From contig JACMKU010000084.1 of the NCBI GenBank assembly GCA_014379965.1, positions 1 through 64,000 on the forward strand: a stretch of DNA of 64,000 bases. The letters are read 5' to 3'. This document shows positions 24,703-33,017 of this stretch, in pieces (within the stretch, counting starts at the first letter, position 1; the number at the start of each line of letters is the position of its first letter). The translations under genes and the position numbers were made by a program. Source of the DNA: Chitinophagaceae bacterium. Lineage in GTDB: Bacteria > Bacteroidota > Bacteroidia > Chitinophagales > Chitinophagaceae. Below the pieces are notes generated by a model. That model saw only the letters and a program-made list of their open reading frames with translations, was not told the DNA's origin and searched no databases.

Positions 24703-25725
24703 ATGATTCGGTTTTGCTTATTGGCAGTTTTTGTGTGCCTGTTTACCTCCTGTTCCGACAAGTACCAGGCTTTCAGGGATCGGTATCAATTCAAGGCCGC
24801 GGACGGGAAACCGGACTACGCCAGCCTGGATTATTGGGCGGCGCATCCCTGGAAATGGGACCCTTCAGATAGTGTTCCCCGTCCCTTGAAGAATGAAGCC
24901 AGGGATTCCATCGCCGATGTCTTCTTCCTTCACCCCACTACATACACCAGCAAGAAAATAACTGGGAGCGGAAATGCTCCTATTGATGATGCATATCTCA
25001 ATGCAAAGACGGACTACTCTACTATTCTATACCAGGCGAGCGCATTCAACCAGCAAAGCAGGGTGTTCGCGCCTCGTTACCGACAGACCCATTTCGATAT
25101 CTTCTTTTCTGATGATGAAAAAATGAAGGCTGAGGCATTTGAGTTGGCCTATGCAGACGTCAGTGGGGCCTTCCACTACTATCTCACAAATTGGAACAAG
25201 GGAAGACCCATTATCATTGCCAGCCACAGCCAGGGGAGTAAGTTTGCTGAGCGTCTCCTGAAAGAGTACTTCGAAGACAAGCCTCTTTCAAAACAATTAG
25301 TAGTTGCCTATGTAATTGGTTGGGCAATTCCCAAGGAGTTCTTCAGTTCATTAAGAATGTGCGCCGACTCTATTGAAACAGGCTGTGTTTGCGGATGGCG
25401 GACATTGCGAAACGGTTTCATTCCTTATTATCTGAAGAATGAAAAAGGAAATTCATACGTATCAAATCCGCTGACGTGGAAGTTGGACGAGGAGTATGCG
25501 TCTCGTAAGTTGAATAACGGCAGCGTGCTATTCAAGTTCAATAAGGTTTATCGCCGCACCACCGATGCGCGAACAGGGAACGGTTTCCTGTTTGTCAGGC
25601 GGCCTAAGTTCCCATGGAGCTTTCTTTATTTTACGAAGAACTACCATGTTGGTGACATCAATCTTTTCTACATGAATATTCGCACGAATCTCAGGCAAAG
25701 GATATTAGCCTTCCAGAATAAATAG
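24703..25725 (+). CDS. DUF3089 family lipoprotein, alpha/beta-hydrolase fold
   Basis: A 340-residue protein with a lipoprotein-type signal (LFTSC, Cys17). The body carries the DUF3089 hallmarks: DVFFLHPTTYTSKK and the nucleophile elbow ASHSQGSKFAERLL, whose S-H-S-Q-G pattern gives the catalytic serine of an alpha/beta hydrolase. It is expected to sit in the outer membrane or periplasm and hydrolyse an unknown ester or amide. It stands alone, facing away from padR. Confidence 0.88.
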   Translation: MIRFCLLAVFVCLFTSCSDKYQAFRDRYQFKAADGKPDYASLDYWAAHPWKWDPSDSVPRPLKNEARDSIADVFFLHPTTYTSKKITGSGNAPIDDAYLNAKTDYSTILYQASAFNQQSRVFAPRYRQTHFDIFFSDDEKMKAEAFELAYADVSGAFHYYLTNWNKGRPIIIASHSQGSKFAERLLKEYFEDKPLSKQLVVAYVIGWAIPKEFFSSLRMCADSIETGCVCGWRTLRNGFIPYYLKNEKGNSYVSNPLTWKLDEEYASRKLNNGSVLFKFNKVYRRTTDARTGNGFLFVRRPKFPWSFLYFTKNYHVGDINLFYMNIRTNLRQRILAFQNK

Positions 25726-25749
25726 TTCCTAATGTTTCGAGCGCGATGG

Positions 25750-25863
25750 CCAATATCCAATGGGCAATAGGCAATAGGCAATAGGCAATGGGCAATAGGC
25801 TTGCTTCGCTTTGCTCGCAATGACGATTAGCTGGCCACTCACCATTGACAACTCACCATTCAC
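25750..25863. repeat. Composite element E8 (GGCAATA + TTGCTTCG...CAATGACG + ACTCACCATT words)
   Basis: Three word families lie in succession: GGCAATAGGCAATAGG (25760-25800), TTGCTTCGCTTTGCTCGCAA (25801-25826, related to E2) and CCACTCACCATTGACAACTC (25834-25863, family of E4). TTCGA occurs at 25736-25740. Confidence 0.85.
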
Positions 25864-25916
25864 CCCTGGGAAAGCGGGCATTGTTCTTGTTTATTCATTA
25901 GCTCAAAGAATTCATT

Positions 25917-26744
25917 ATGAAGACGATTATTATTCCAACTGATTTTTCCCCCGCAGCTACCAATGCCATGAATTATGGTGTGGATATGGCGCTTTCGATA
26001 GATGCGAGCGTGTTTCTTCTTCATGTATATACTATACCTATCGGATTTGGCGACATGCCTGTATCACTAGTCTCCGTTGAAGAGATCAAGCGTGCGGCAG
26101 AAGACAATATGATTCGTCTTAAGGAAGACCTGGTACATATTACGTCAGGTAAAATAAAAATATACACTGAGGCGCGCCTGGGCCTCGTAATTGATGAACT
26201 CGAAGAGTTGTGTAAGAGGATTCAACCCTTCGCAATCGTGATGGGAACGAGTGGTTCTTCGGAAATGGAGCGCACACTTTTTGGAAGCAATACACTTTCG
26301 GCCATTAAACATCTCCCTTATCCTATCATTTGTGTACCTAAAGGAAAAGAATATGGCCAGGGGATTCGAAAGGTTGGTCTAGCCTGTGACTTTAGAGAAG
26401 TGGTAGAGACAACACCTGTAGAGGAAATCAAGAATTTTGTAAAAGAGTTTCATGCGAAGTTGTTTGTCCTCAATGTCGATCATGACAACAAACAGTTCAC
26501 GGCCGACACGCCGGAGCAGTCTGCGTTATTGCATACGGGTCTTGCCGAAGTGCGTCCCGAATATCATTTCATTACTCATACCGATATCGAAGACGGCATC
26601 AACGAATTCGCAGAGACGCATGACCTTGACCTGGTCATTGCAATTCCAAAGAAACACAAATTACTAGATGGAATATTCAAGAAGAGTTCTACGAGGCAAT
26701 TGGTGTTTGAGTCACATGTGCCGGTGATGTGTGTGCATGAGTGA
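25917..26744 (+). CDS. Universal stress protein with two UspA domains
   Basis: A 275-residue cytoplasmic protein of two tandem USP folds (about 1-142 and 150-275). The first has the ATP-binding signature GTSGSSEMERTLFGSNT before LPYPIICVP. The second is degenerate, without the full glycine signature (AIPKKHKLLDGIFKKSSTRQ). The start MKTIIIPTDFSPAATNA is the usual one for the family. Such proteins bind ATP or AMP and help survival under stress. It has no close operon partner. Confidence 0.94.
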   Translation: MKTIIIPTDFSPAATNAMNYGVDMALSIDASVFLLHVYTIPIGFGDMPVSLVSVEEIKRAAEDNMIRLKEDLVHITSGKIKIYTEARLGLVIDELEELCKRIQPFAIVMGTSGSSEMERTLFGSNTLSAIKHLPYPIICVPKGKEYGQGIRKVGLACDFREVVETTPVEEIKNFVKEFHAKLFVLNVDHDNKQFTADTPEQSALLHTGLAEVRPEYHFITHTDIEDGINEFAETHDLDLVIAIPKKHKLLDGIFKKSSTRQLVFESHVPVMCVHE

Positions 26745-26766
26745 GTTTTTCAATGGGGAGTTTCGA

Positions 26767-26862
26767 ATTAGGAATCGGGAATTGGAAATCAGGAATCGGG
26801 CTGCGTTCCTAGGACATGGCGAAGGTGGCCCAATTCCTGATTCCAAATTCCCGATTCCTAGT
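26767..26862. repeat. Hairpin element E9, word family GGAATCGGGAATTGG
   Basis: Left arm 26767-26800 and right arm 26830-26862 are complementary. It lies between two convergent genes, and the right arm contains the stop codon of the lipoprotein gene (26858-26860). TTTCGAA precedes the left arm. Confidence 0.88.
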
Positions 26863-27541
26863 TGATTGTGTAGCTCGAAAGGCGCGTAGTATCGATGAGC
26901 ACCGCGGGTCCAAACCCCGACATCAAATCGCTTTCAATAAACCCTACTCCTTTAGCGAAATAATACTTCCCTTCACCGACCTGGATATCTGGACCACCCA
27001 GTGGATTAGCAACACTGAGCGCATAACCCAATTCAATTACGTTGCTATAACTCTTTGTAAGAACGGTCTTCGTCAACCCCTTGGCCGTAACAGTATACTT
27101 ATGATTGCTGGCAGTACCCATATAGCTGATCACATTTGTCCACGTTGTACCTACGGCTGCATCTTTGAGATAAATAAGCGTGAGGTTTGGTATGGTAATG
27201 CCTCCTGATGTCGTGCCGCTGGCATATGTGGTGTAAACTCCACTCTCTTTATTGATGTAACTCCGGGAGGTACCAGCGGGTGTAACATTATTGAACCTGT
27301 AAAAACTTTTTCCACCAATCAATGAATCTGTACCAATAGAAACGACCTTATAACTTCCCGTAGGACCAGTTGATACATAATTCCACTCTGATGCTGCCGT
27401 GACTGGTTGGTAGTCTGTACCCGTTGTTCCACCCCCTCCCGTGCCTCCGCCACTTCCGGGCGGTGTGTCAAATTCAAGTTCTTTCTGACACGCGGTCAAA
27501 ATGGTGCTCGACATTATGATCAATAACAGAAATCTATACAT
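26858..27541 (-). CDS. Lipoprotein of unknown function (227 aa)
   Basis: A signal peptide with a clear lipobox (STILTAC, Cys18) is followed by a Gly/Thr-rich linker (about 28-42, GSGGGTGGGGTTG) and a beta-rich domain with ASEWNYVSTGPTGSYKVVS and repeated short strands. The sequence has the look of a surface-exposed or periplasmic beta-sandwich. I recognise no named family and the neighbours give no clue. Its stop codon is supplied by element E9. Confidence 0.8.
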   Translation of the reverse strand: MYRFLLLIIMSSTILTACQKELEFDTPPGSGGGTGGGGTTGTDYQPVTAASEWNYVSTGPTGSYKVVSIGTDSLIGGKSFYRFNNVTPAGTSRSYINKESGVYTTYASGTTSGGITIPNLTLIYLKDAAVGTTWTNVISYMGTASNHKYTVTAKGLTKTVLTKSYSNVIELGYALSVANPLGGPDIQVGEGKYYFAKGVGFIESDLMSGFGPAVLIDTTRLSSYTIN

Positions 27542-27592
27542 GGTTAGGGCTTTAAACGGTCAGGCAGTAAATATATAAAATTGTGAGCTAAG

Positions 27593-27755
27593 GTAGTGAG
27601 TGGTCAGTGGTGAATTGTGAATGGTGAGTAGTGAGCGGCTCCCCGTGCTTCGAAAATGACCTTCATAAGGGCTCTTTTTCAAACCCGTAAACGACGTATA
27701 AGTCAAGGTCAAGAATCACTACTCACTATTCACCACTGACCACTGACCACTCACT
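27593..27755. repeat. Hairpin element E10, word family GTGAGTGGTCAGTGG
   Basis: Left arm 27593-27638 and right arm 27716-27755 are complementary. The loop has CCCCGTGCTTCGAAAATG (TTCGA at 27649-27653) and later AACCCGTAAACGACG. It abuts the asnS stop codon at 27757. Confidence 0.9.
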
Positions 27756-27756
27756 C

Positions 27757-29220
27757 CTAGAATTCCGCGCTCCCAGGAGTTCTCGGGAATGCTATCACAT
27801 CCCTAATATTCGTCATGCCCGTAACAAACTGAACCATTCTCTCAAATCCTAACCCAAAACCAGCATGGGGAACAGTGCCGAACCTGCGAGTATCGAGGTA
27901 CCACCACAATTCATCGGATGGGATATTCATCTCCTTCATCCGGGCTTCCAGTTTATCGAGACGCTCTTCCCGCTGGGAGCCGCCTACGATTTCACCAATG
28001 CCCGGAGCAAGAATGTCCATTGCTGCAACGGTTTGACCCAGTCCTTCCGCCGGACGCGCATCCTCATTCTGACGCATGTAGAACGCTTTGATAGCCGCGG
28101 GGTAATTGTGAAGGATCACAGGCTTCTTGAAATGTTTTTCCACCAGATACCGTTCGTGTTCGCTCTGGAGGTCCATGCCCCAGCCCGTAATAGGAAACTG
28201 GAATTTCTTCTTCTTGTTGTGATTGCTTTCCTTCAATATCGTTATCGCTTCGGTATACGTTAGACGCTCGAAACTATTGTTGATTACGAATTCCAGTTTT
28301 TCTATCAATCCCATTTCTCCGCGCTTGTCCTGTGGCAATTGCTTTTCTTCCTCGGCTAATCGCTGTGCAAGGAAATCCAGGTCGTCCCTGTTATTCTCCA
28401 TGGCGTACCTTATGAGGTATTGGATAAACTCCTCGGCTAAATTCATGTTATCCTCCAGATCATAGAAGGCCATCTCTGGCTCGATCATCCAGAATTCTGC
28501 AAGGTGCCTTGCGGTGTTGGAATTCTCTGCACGAAATGTTGGACCGAATGTATAGATCTCTCCAAATGCAGTAGCGCCTAATTCGCCTTCGAGTTGCCCG
28601 CTTACAGTAAGATGCGTACTGCGTCCGAAGAAGTCTTGCTTGAAGTCGATTACGTTGTCGGGTGTTGTCGGCGTTTTATCGAGAGGTAGGGTCGTTACCC
28701 TGAACATCTCGCCTGCACCCTCCGCATCACTTGCAGTGATGATCGGTGTGTGCATATATACAAACCCTTTATCATTGAAAAATTTATGTACTGCAAATGC
28801 CAATGCATGCCGGACCCGAAATACCGCTCCGAATGTGTTAGTACGAAACCGGAGGTGTGCATTCTCCCTGAGATATTCGAGTGTGGGTTTGTTGCGCAAC
28901 TGTATAGGATACCTCTCCGCATCACTATCACCGAGTACTTCGATGCTGCTCGCCTGGAGATCCATTTTTTGTCCTTTACCCAATGAGGAAACAAGCGTAC
29001 CTGTAACCTTGAGTGAGGCAGATGTGGTGATGCGCTTTAGGAGTTCATCATCAAACCTGCCTAATTCCGCCACTATTTGCAGATTGCTATTGGTAGAACC
29101 ATCGTTGATGGCAATGAACTGGTTATTACGGAAGCTGCGTACCCATCCCATAACTGTCACCTCTTGCGACTCGGGCGTCAATACAAGCACATCCTTGATC
29201 TTTGTCCGCTTATTGAACAT
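27757..29220 (-). CDS. asnS: Asparaginyl-tRNA synthetase
   Basis: A 487-residue class II synthetase that charges tRNA-Asn. An OB-fold anticodon domain (about 1-110, [20 protein letters not shown]) precedes the catalytic domain with motif 2 ([20 protein letters not shown]) and motif 3 ([15 protein letters not shown]). [11 protein letters not shown] and [11 protein letters not shown] are typical of AsnRS and separate it from AspRS. Length is slightly above the E. coli enzyme. A TATCTTTG box lies 18 nt upstream. Confidence 0.97.
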   Translation of the reverse strand: MFNKRTKIKDVLVLTPESQEVTVMGWVRSFRNNQFIAINDGSTNSNLQIVAELGRFDDELLKRITTSASLKVTGTLVSSLGKGQKMDLQASSIEVLGDSDAERYPIQLRNKPTLEYLRENAHLRFRTNTFGAVFRVRHALAFAVHKFFNDKGFVYMHTPIITASDAEGAGEMFRVTTLPLDKTPTTPDNVIDFKQDFFGRSTHLTVSGQLEGELGATAFGEIYTFGPTFRAENSNTARHLAEFWMIEPEMAFYDLEDNMNLAEEFIQYLIRYAMENNRDDLDFLAQRLAEEEKQLPQDKRGEMGLIEKLEFVINNSFERLTYTEAITILKESNHNKKKKFQFPITGWGMDLQSEHERYLVEKHFKKPVILHNYPAAIKAFYMRQNEDARPAEGLGQTVAAMDILAPGIGEIVGGSQREERLDKLEARMKEMNIPSDELWWYLDTRRFGTVPHAGFGLGFERMVQFVTGMTNIRDVIAFPRTPGSAEF

Positions 29221-29238
29221 ACTGGCTTTTTAGGTTGG

Positions 29239-29246
29239 CAAAGATA
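29239..29246 (-). promoter_or_regulatory. Predicted -7 box of asnS
   Basis: TATCTTTG on the minus strand, 18 nt from the ATG at 29220 and directly beside element E11. Confidence 0.6.
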
Positions 29247-29253
29247 CTGGCCA

Positions 29254-29343
29254 GCAGTGAATAGTGAGTGGTCAGCGGTGAGTACCCCGTAAGTTGTATA
29301 TTCGATTGTGAGGGACCGACTCACCACTGACCACTCACTATTC
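29254..29343. repeat. Hairpin element E11, word family GTGAATAGTGAGTGG
   Basis: Left arm 29254-29282 and right arm 29319-29343 are complementary, with loop ACCCCGTAAGTTGTATATTC. Unlike most copies it lies between two divergent genes (asnS and rho). Confidence 0.88.
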
Positions 29344-29345
29344 GC

Positions 29346-29557
29346 CCCTCTTACAACCGCGTTAAAACTATGGAGGTCAGGCCAAAAATTTTTGTTTTTA
29401 CCAAAAACAGCGTAACATTGCAGCGGAGACGGCCAGATTAGTTCGTTACTCTCTTAGTTGGCTCATCTGATTTTTCAATTCCTTTTACATAAACTCAACC
29501 TTTTTACAATTTTCCGACTCGTGATCAGGGCACTGTGATAAAATTCAAGCTTTTTGT
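29346..29557. other. Upstream region of rho
   Basis: A stretch of about 210 nt, AT- and pyrimidine-rich toward its 3' end, without a gene or recognisable riboswitch. GTTTTTACCAAAAAC is a small palindrome. It may carry the rho promoter and a leader through which Rho could control itself, but I see no exact TAnnTTTG box. Confidence 0.35.
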
Positions 29558-31198
29558 ATGTATGATATTCTGCAACTGAACGATATGCTCGTTCCTGAAC
29601 TTCTCGACATTGCCGAGCAGCTCAAAATCCCCAATGCAAAGAAATTAGACAAGCAAGGTCTTGTATATAAAATACTCGATGGCCAGGCAATCGCTGGGTC
29701 AAAAGGCGCTACCAATACAGCCACCGATGATAAAGGCAAACGTAAACGCATCATCAAAACCTCTACTGGCATATCTACAGAAGAAGCTGTAGTTGAAGAC
29801 AATGGCGAAGAAAAAAAATCTCAAAAAAAATCCCCAATGCCCGCAAAGAAAGAAGATAAGGCACAACCTGCTAAGAAGGTGCGCAAGAAACCCGATGAGA
29901 AAGAATCCGTAGAAGTAGCACAGGAAGAAGAAGTGCACACGCAACCGGAAGACAATGGTTCACTCGACAATGACCAGGACGATGATAAGGAACAAAGTCA
30001 GGAGAATGAAACTTCGTCATCAGAGCAACCTGCGCAGAATAAAGTATATCCTACACGCCGTGAGCAGAATTTCAATATAGAATTCGATGGTGTAATCTTA
30101 TCAGAAGGTGTATTGGAAATGATGCCAGATGGATATGGTTTCCTTCGTTCATCTGATTACAACTATTTATCTTCTCCGGATGACGTATACGTTTCTCCCT
30201 CACAGATAAAATTATTCGGACTTAAAACCGGAGATACCGTTCATGGTGCAGTACGTCCTCCTAAAGAAGGAGAAAAGTATTTTGCATTACTTAAGGTAGA
30301 CACCATCAATGGAAAGAAACCCGACGAGGTTCGCGACCGTGTGCCCTTTGATTATCTCACGCCGCTATTTCCATTTGAGAAACTGAACTTGTTTACTACA
30401 CCTAGCGACTATTCTACACGTATCATGGACCTATTCACGCCAATTGGTAAAGGCCAGCGTGGATTAATAGTTGCGCAGCCGAAGACAGGTAAGACCATGT
30501 TGTTGAAAGCTGTGGCAAATGCCATTGCTGAAAATCATCCTGAGTGCTACCTGATGGTGGTACTGGTTGATGAGCGACCTGAGGAGGTTACCGATATGGA
30601 GCGTAGCATCAAGGGTGAAGTAATCGCTTCAACTTTTGATGAGCCAGCAGAGAAACACGTTAAGGTGTCTACTATGGCGCTTCAGAAAGCGAAACGTCTT
30701 GTTGAGTGCGGCCATGATGTAGTTATTCTTCTGGATTCTATCACACGTCTTGCACGTGCACACAATACTGTTGCTCCAGCATCCGGTAAAGTTCTATCGG
30801 GTGGTGTAGAAGCGAATGCGATGCAGAAACCGAAACAATTTTTCGGAGCAGCACGTAAGATTGAACATGGCGGATCTCTAACCATCCTCGCAACTGCACT
30901 GATTGATACCGGTTCGAAGATGGATGAAGTAATCTTCGAGGAGTTCAAGGGTACTGGTAACATGGAGTTGCAACTGGACCGCAGACTGTCGAACAGGCGC
31001 GTTTATCCGGCCATTGACCTTACGGCATCTTCTACGCGCCGTGACGATCTCCTACTCGACCGCGAAGTGTTGCAGAGAATGAACCTGTTGCGCGTCTATC
31101 TAACTGACATGAATACTGAGGAAGCAATGAACGAATTGCTCAAGCGAATGAGGGGAACTAAGAGCAATGAAGAGTTCCTGGCCAGCATGAATGGGTAA
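29558..31198 (+). CDS. rho: Transcription termination factor Rho with long charged insert
   Basis: A 546-residue hexameric RNA helicase. Rho_N (about 1-45) is followed by a low-complexity charged insert (about 48-165, rich in K, E, D, Q). The RNA-binding cold-shock-like domain (about 175-250) has [16 protein letters not shown]. The ATPase core has Walker A ([11 protein letters not shown]), [17 protein letters not shown] and [19 protein letters not shown]. Such inserts are known in Bacteroidota; in B. thetaiotaomicron Rho the disordered region is reported to drive condensate formation. The gene ends with a strong intrinsic terminator. Confidence 0.97.
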   Translation: MYDILQLNDMLVPELLDIAEQLKIPNAKKLDKQGLVYKILDGQAIAGSKGATNTATDDKGKRKRIIKTSTGISTEEAVVEDNGEEKKSQKKSPMPAKKEDKAQPAKKVRKKPDEKESVEVAQEEEVHTQPEDNGSLDNDQDDDKEQSQENETSSSEQPAQNKVYPTRREQNFNIEFDGVILSEGVLEMMPDGYGFLRSSDYNYLSSPDDVYVSPSQIKLFGLKTGDTVHGAVRPPKEGEKYFALLKVDTINGKKPDEVRDRVPFDYLTPLFPFEKLNLFTTPSDYSTRIMDLFTPIGKGQRGLIVAQPKTGKTMLLKAVANAIAENHPECYLMVVLVDERPEEVTDMERSIKGEVIASTFDEPAEKHVKVSTMALQKAKRLVECGHDVVILLDSITRLARAHNTVAPASGKVLSGGVEANAMQKPKQFFGAARKIEHGGSLTILATALIDTGSKMDEVIFEEFKGTGNMELQLDRRLSNRRVYPAIDLTASSTRRDDLLLDREVLQRMNLLRVYLTDMNTEEAMNELLKRMRGTKSNEEFLASMNG

Positions 31199-31232
31199 TT
31201 AGGGCAAAAAAAATAGCATTTTCACTCGATAG

Positions 31233-31261
31233 ACCGCTGGTATTTTTCCAGCGGTTTTTTG
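31233..31261 (+). terminator. Intrinsic terminator of rho
   Basis: Perfect arms ACCGCTGG (31233-31240) and CCAGCGGT (31248-31255) with loop TATTTTT, followed by TTTTTTG. Confidence 0.9.
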
Positions 31262-31345
31262 TTTGAATAGTCCTGACTTTCAGCTTACTTTATACAATCT
31301 AAGCGAGCAAAATTCGTTATCCAAAGGCTATCCAATCGTCGCACC

Positions 31346-32851
31346 ATGAAAACCATCCGGCTTACCGCCCTGTTATTAGTTTTTCCCCTCATATTCCAGG
31401 CTCAATCGCTTACCGGTCTCTGGACAGGTACGTTGAGCAATGATAGCTCCACCATTCGTAAAGACCAGTCATTTGAAATACTATTGACGCAATACAAGGA
31501 TAAAGTATACGGCTATTCACGGATGACTTTCTTCGTCAATGATACTCTCTATTATATCGTGAAGCGAGTGAAAGGAAGCGTAGAGGGCGATGTGTGTGAA
31601 GTAAAAGACGACGATATCATCTCGCATAATTTTCCGCGGAAACCGGACAAGGGTGTCAAATTGGTAAGCGTCTTTCGTCGAGCCCAGGACAGCGTATGGA
31701 GCCTCGATGGCGATTGGAAGACTACCGAGACGAAACGACACGGTTACTATTCCATCTCCGGAAAAATGAGCCTGCAAACAGAACCTGATATCGATAAGTC
31801 GAAACTTATTTCACATCTTGAAGAATTGAAATTGGCTGAGGATATTGCTTTCTATCAGCAAGCGAGGCAATCGAAGACCGAATCCCTGGTTGCCATCCAA
31901 TCTGCTTCCATTCAAAATAGAGAACAGATACGACCCGAGACAAAGACGAGGCCAGCTGCCGAGGTAGTCACCATGGCTGAGCAACCGACAGCCAAAATAT
32001 CTACAAAGGCAGAGCCAATGACCAACAATGCAGATATCATCCGAAAGGATGAAAATAAAGTGGTTAAGAAAGAAACGCCTCAGGCGCTCAGCGACAACCG
32101 GGGCGAAACAGTTACGCCGGCGATTGCAAAAACGACGCCTGTTAAGCAGGAAGTTATTAGTACCCCGCCACCTGCCGAACAGGTAGTGGTGAAGGAGCAA
32201 AAACCAATTCAGCAGAAACCTGTTATTCGAGAGCCTATCGTTGAGTCAAAACCTGCACTGCAGAAACCGGTTGAGTCCATCGCCAAACAAACAAAGAAGG
32301 AAGAGAAGCTGGTGCCAAAGCAAGAGACGGCGATTGTTTCAACTGAACCTGTTGCGAGCGAAAAGAAACTGGAGACAATTGCCAGCGCTCGCACGACAAC
32401 GCCTGTCACTCAATCCACAACGATCGTCAAGCCGACCATCACGGAGATCAGCCCTGCTAATCGACCAATGGCTGGCGGTGCTGCTGCTATGATAGCAGAA
32501 AGAAAATTGGCAGTGCCACAGACAGTCTTCTTCAATTCAGATAGCCTTGAGTTATCGTTGTACGACAACGGAGAGGTTGACGGGGATACCGTAAGTGTAT
32601 TGCTGAATGGTGAGCTCATTCTCGCCAGGCAGGGATTGAAGACGTCGGCCATCAAGAAGACAATCTATGTTCCGAAGGGCCAAACCGATTCACTTACACT
32701 TGTGTTGTATGCCGAAAATCTCGGAAAATACCCTCCTAATACCGGCTTGCTTGTGGTACACGATGGTGACGATGTTTACCAGGTGCGATTCACAGCCGAT
32801 TTTCAACAGAATGCTGCTGTGATATTCCGAAGAAAAGGGAGTGGCCAATAG
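31346..32851 (+). CDS. Secreted protein with long disordered linker (501 aa), unknown function
   Basis: A signal peptide (1-19, ending FQAQS) leads a folded domain (about 20-150) beginning LTGLWTGTL, the look of small calycin-like barrels. Then comes a linker of about 240 residues rich in K, E, P, T, V and Q with repeated motifs such as QKPV and KQE (about 175-395), and a C-terminal beta domain (about 400-501, SLYDNGEVDGDTVSVLLNGE). The C-terminal block resembles domains I have seen in other Chitinophagaceae hypothetical proteins but I cannot name it. The arrangement suggests a periplasm-spanning or cell-wall-contacting protein. Its stop codon adjoins element E12. Confidence 0.75.
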   Translation: MKTIRLTALLLVFPLIFQAQSLTGLWTGTLSNDSSTIRKDQSFEILLTQYKDKVYGYSRMTFFVNDTLYYIVKRVKGSVEGDVCEVKDDDIISHNFPRKPDKGVKLVSVFRRAQDSVWSLDGDWKTTETKRHGYYSISGKMSLQTEPDIDKSKLISHLEELKLAEDIAFYQQARQSKTESLVAIQSASIQNREQIRPETKTRPAAEVVTMAEQPTAKISTKAEPMTNNADIIRKDENKVVKKETPQALSDNRGETVTPAIAKTTPVKQEVISTPPPAEQVVVKEQKPIQQKPVIREPIVESKPALQKPVESIAKQTKKEEKLVPKQETAIVSTEPVASEKKLETIASARTTTPVTQSTTIVKPTITEISPANRPMAGGAAAMIAERKLAVPQTVFFNSDSLELSLYDNGEVDGDTVSVLLNGELILARQGLKTSAIKKTIYVPKGQTDSLTLVLYAENLGKYPPNTGLLVVHDGDDVYQVRFTADFQQNAAVIFRRKGSGQ

Positions 32852-32938
32852 TGAATGGTGAGTGGTGAATGTGCCCCTGTTTATTGCATCCTCAAACCAT
32901 AAACGACCCACTGACCATTCACCACTCACCACTCACCT
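32851..32938. repeat. Hairpin element E12, word family GTGAATGGTGAGTGG
   Basis: Left arm 32851-32871 and right arm 32909-32937 are complementary; the loop starts GCCCCTGTTTATTGC and ends CATAAACGACCCA. It begins at the stop codon of the preceding gene. Confidence 0.88.
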
Positions 32939-33017
32939 TATTCATAGATCCCCTAATTTTACCAGATACCGGAAGCCTTTGTCATTTAGACGAGGTGTGA
33001 TCAAAAATTGCCTGCCA

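Noticed and set aside
32862-33017. Extended N-terminus of the multi-PAS kinase
   Set aside because: The first 52 codons translate element E12 and lack PAS similarity; the ATG at 33018 begins the domain.
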